A DNA stretch of 37,604 nucleotides, taken from contig RPFO01001098.1 of the NCBI GenBank assembly GCA_009746045.1, positions 64,001 through 101,604 of the forward strand, given 5' to 3'. Origin of the DNA: Mesostigma viride. Taxonomy: Eukaryota; Streptophyta; Mesostigmatophyceae; Mesostigmatales; Mesostigmataceae. The notes under the pieces were generated by a model. The model did no database searches, was not told where the DNA came from, and worked only from the letters and a program-made list of their open reading frames with translations. A program made the translations under genes and the position numbers. Positions 34,796-37,604 of the stretch are shown piece by piece. The first letter of the stretch is position 1. Every line of letters starts with the position of its first letter.

Positions 34796-36115
34796 AACGC
34801 ATGCATGCCAGCCCCTCCCACACCCACGCACACATGTTAGCTATACCCCACAAACCCACGCATGGATTCCAGCCACCCCCCACATGCCCGCATGCATGCC
34901 AGCCACCCCACCAATCCACGCACGCATGCCAGCCACCCCCACACCCACGCACGCATGCCAGCCACCCCACAACCCACTTATGCATTCCAGCAACCCCCAC
35001 AGCCACTTACGCATGCCAGCCACCCCCCACCCCCACGCACGCATGGCAGCCACCCCACGAACCCACGCACGCGTGCCAGCCCCCCCTTAAAACCACGCAT
35101 GCATGGCAGCTCCCCACCACACCCACGCATGCATGCCACTCCCCCTGCCAACCACCCACGCATGCCAGCCCCCCGACACACGCATGGCAGCCCCCCCCAC
35201 ACCCACGCACGCATGCCAGCCCTACCCCACATGCAGGCATGCATGCCAGCCACCCCCCACACCCACGCATGCATGCCAGCCCCTCCCACACCCACGCCCG
35301 CATGCCAGCTACCCCACAAACCCACGCATGCATGCCAGCGACCCCCCACATGCACGCATGCATGCCAGCCACCCCACCAACCCACGCACGCATGCCAGCC
35401 CATCACAAACCCACTTATGCATGCCAGCCACCCCCCACACCCACGTACGCATGCCAGCCACCCCACACACCCACGCACGCATGGCAGCCACCCTACCAAC
35501 CCACACACGCGTGCCAGCCCCCCCCTAACCCCATGCATGCATGGCAGCCCCCCACCACACCCACGCATGCATGCCACTCCCCCCCACACCCACGCACGCA
35601 TGCGAGCCCCCCCCACACCCACGCACGCATGCGAGCCCCCCCCACACCCACGCACGCATGCCAGCCCCACCCCACATGCAGGCATGCATGCCAGCCACCC
35701 CCCACACCCACGCATGCATGCCAGCCCCTCCCACACCCACGCCTGCATGCCAGCTACCCCACAAACCCACGCATGCATGCCAGCGACCCCCCACATGCAC
35801 GCATGCATGCCAGCCACCCCACCAACCCACGCACGCATGCCAGCCCATTACAAACCCACTTATGCATGCCAGCCACCCCCCACACCCACGTACGCATGCC
35901 AGCCACCCCACACACCCACGCACGCATGGCAGCCACCCCACGAACCCACACACGCGTGCCAGCCCCTCCTAACCCCACGCATGCATGGCAGCCCCCCACC
36001 ACACCCACGCATGCATGCCACTCCCCCCCACACCCACGCACGCATGCGAGCCCCCCCCACACCCACGCACGCATGCGAGGCCCCCCACACCCACGCAAGC
36101 ATGCCAGCCCCCCCC
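34796..36115. repeat. T6 satellite array
   Basis: 1320 bp, apparently the same length and order as T5. Equivalent positions at 35103 and 35541 are 438 bp apart. Confidence 0.93.
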
Positions 36116-36708
36116 ATGAAGTCATAGTGGGCACCACGGAGTCATGCTATGTTTTAATTTTTTCAATTTAATAATGGGAATGACGGATGGTGCATGTGTG
36201 AACAAAGGAATGAAAGGATTGCCACTCAATGAATATTAATTAATGATGAAAATGGGAGTTTGCATGGGAGTGTTTGGTCCTTATGGCTGGCTTGCAAAAA
36301 GCAGTACCCAAATTTCGAAGTATTTGACAGCGAAATATCTGTAAAGTATATCGCATGGTATAATTAATTAATGAATGGTACGCTGAAATTCATTGTGCGG
36401 GCTCTCTCTGCATGTGATAAACAATTTTAGCTTTGAGGGCATGCAACAAGGCATGCTAGCATTAAAATGAAATTAAATTATAACATGACTAGTGGGGAGA
36501 TCATGTACGACATGTAGCATAATTACGTACATGGCCACAATTGTGCCAATCAGGGCCCTCCTCTAGGTAGACTGTGCTAGGCAATTACAATTAGACAAAT
36601 AAGGTCATTCAAAAAGGTTTAATTCTTCACCTACCTCCATCCATCCAGCAAGGGAATATGTTAGCCAGTGCTACATGATGATCTCCCAACGGAGTCATGT
36701 TATGATGC
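36116..36708 (+). repeat. L module of U6
   Basis: It matches L of U5. No gene is seen. Confidence 0.75.
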
Positions 36709-36813
36709 GAAATAGTTCAGGATAAAATTTGTTAGAATTTCACTGGCGATACGAACGTAACGAAATTTCCAAGTATCCGACGCCGAAATATCATTGTTGT
36801 ATCGAATGGTATG

Positions 36814-37189
36814 TTGTCTACATCATGGATGTTGTCTACAGAATTTAGCCAAGCCCTGCCTATAACGGGACCCCCATGGATGTTGCATTAAGAATTGAGC
36901 CATGCTATGCCATGCAGAGAGATGCTCTCTGTCGAGAAGCCATGTCCTAGCTCTTGTATAGCCATGATGATCTTCCTCCCTCACAGGCATGCTCCCCCCT
37001 TACCTGGGCATAGCGTGATAGACCATGAGGGTGCAGGTGCCCTGGTGCACCTAGAGCAGGGGTAGCTTACATTCCCACCCTTGCATGAAGTAGCCTAGAA
37101 TGTATGATAGGCCATATGCCCCTTCTCTGGGCTATGTGCTACATATACTCCCAACGGAGTTATGTTACAATTCAATTCAATTCAATTCA
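36814..37189 (+). mobile_element. N, SINE-like retroposon, intact copy in U6
   Basis: The same 376 bp and 13-bp target duplications (36801-36813, 37190-37202) as in U5. It was duplicated with the unit. Confidence 0.88.
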
Positions 37190-37541
37190 ATCGAATGGTA
37201 TGCTGAAATTCATTGTGGTCAAGTCCGAGCTGAAAATTTGCCGGTCAGAAATTTCATTTTCGATACGAACGTGACGAAATTTCCAAGTATCTCACGCTCG
37301 GAGAGCTTCCACGGTGTTCACGGGGAAGGGTCCGTTGCGCGTGGCGCACGGCGGCGGTTCGTCCCGGTCGGAATCGTCCGCTCGCGCGTCCTCCGTGGAA
37401 GGGTCTTGGCGCGTCGCGCGGGCCGGTGCGGTTGGCCCCGAGGTCAGTCATCGATCGGCCTCTGTGGCCGCTAGCGGCGAGTCACGTCCTCTCAAGTCGG
37501 GGAGGGGGGGCGATAGCCCCCCCTCCCCCACTTTTTTCTTG
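37190..37541 (+). repeat. K motif and Ga end of U6
   Basis: It contains the K motif, a locally altered GC-rich part (37434-37468), the 13-bp hairpin and CTTG. Confidence 0.78.
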
Positions 37542-37604
37542 TCCCCTACTAGTAACTACGATTTATGAAGCCCGAAAACTTTTGGCCGCGGCCGTAGGCC
37601 GGGT
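37542..37604 (+). repeat. start of unit U7 (cut by window edge)
   Basis: TCCCCTACTAG and TAACTACGAT open another Gb head, so the array continues to the right. Confidence 0.8.

Larger units (their letters stand above)
33079..37541 (+). repeat. composite tandem unit U6 (4463 bp)
   Basis: Gb 33079-33414, C 33415-33712, M 33713-34795, T 34796-36115, L 36116-36708, K 36709-36813, N 36814-37189, K/Ga 37190-37541. It is almost identical to U5. The clearest difference is in Ga at about 37434-37468, where several bases near the start of the GC-rich part differ and 2-3 bp are added. Confidence 0.82.

Overview
The window is eukaryotic repetitive DNA with no convincing intact host gene. The only recognisable protein is a reverse transcriptase of a 5'-truncated, frameshifted LINE-type (non-LTR) retrotransposon. 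CACTA-type miniature inverted-repeat elements (MITEs), a SINE-like retroposon with a target duplication, and satellite arrays complete the picture. The organism cannot be named from this sequence. LINE, CACTA and higher-order satellite content exclude bacteria and fit a repeat-rich protist, alga or invertebrate.

The whole window reads as one head-to-tail array of units. Each unit begins with TC, then CTACT and AACTACGAT a few bases on, and ends with a strong GC hairpin followed by CTTG. Junctions of the form CTTG|TC lie after 1637, 6503, 10575, 12703, 20182, 20915, 21648, 22331, 23064, 23794, 27885, 28618, 33078 and 37541. There are two unit families. The long 'U' units are about 4.46 kb when complete: U1 1638-6503, U2 6504-10575, U3 10576-12703 (chimeric), U4 12704-20182 (enlarged by nested insertions), U5 28619-33078, U6 33079-37541, and the start of U7. 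The 'R' units are mostly 733 bp (five before 23794 and one at 27886-28618), plus one 4.09-kb R6 (23795-27885).

A complete U unit has this order: Gb (GC-rich head), linker (J in U1/U2, C in U3-U6), M (about 1.08 kb), T (satellite array of about 30-bp monomers in a 15-monomer, about 444-bp higher-order repeat), L (about 0.6 kb, AT-rich), K (dispersed motif of about 120 bp), and Ga (GC-rich end with the terminal hairpin). R6 has the same plan with an R head, a diverged M (M'), (CAGC)n arrays in place of T, a diverged LINE fragment and an R tail. The 733-bp R units look like internally deleted versions of it.

Insertions can be dated from empty sites in sister units. A 376-bp SINE-like element (N) sits in K of U4, U5 and U6 with a 13-bp target duplication. 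In U4 only, N was then hit by the LINE (2422 bp, 10-bp duplication) and a CACTA MITE (587 bp, 2-bp duplication). The lengths add up exactly. The left edge (1-1366) is a collinear copy of 18534-19418 that later received its own CACTA MITE (151-629). N, the LINE and the L block share a 3' terminal motif (GCTACAT, CTCC-loop-GGAG, CATGTTA, AATTT/AATTC repeats), which suggests that N was mobilised by the LINE machinery.

The main hypothesis is that the array consists of non-autonomous elements with Helitron-like (rolling-circle) ends and concatemeric organisation. No Rep/helicase gene is in the window and CTTG departs from the canonical CTRR end, so this remains an inference.
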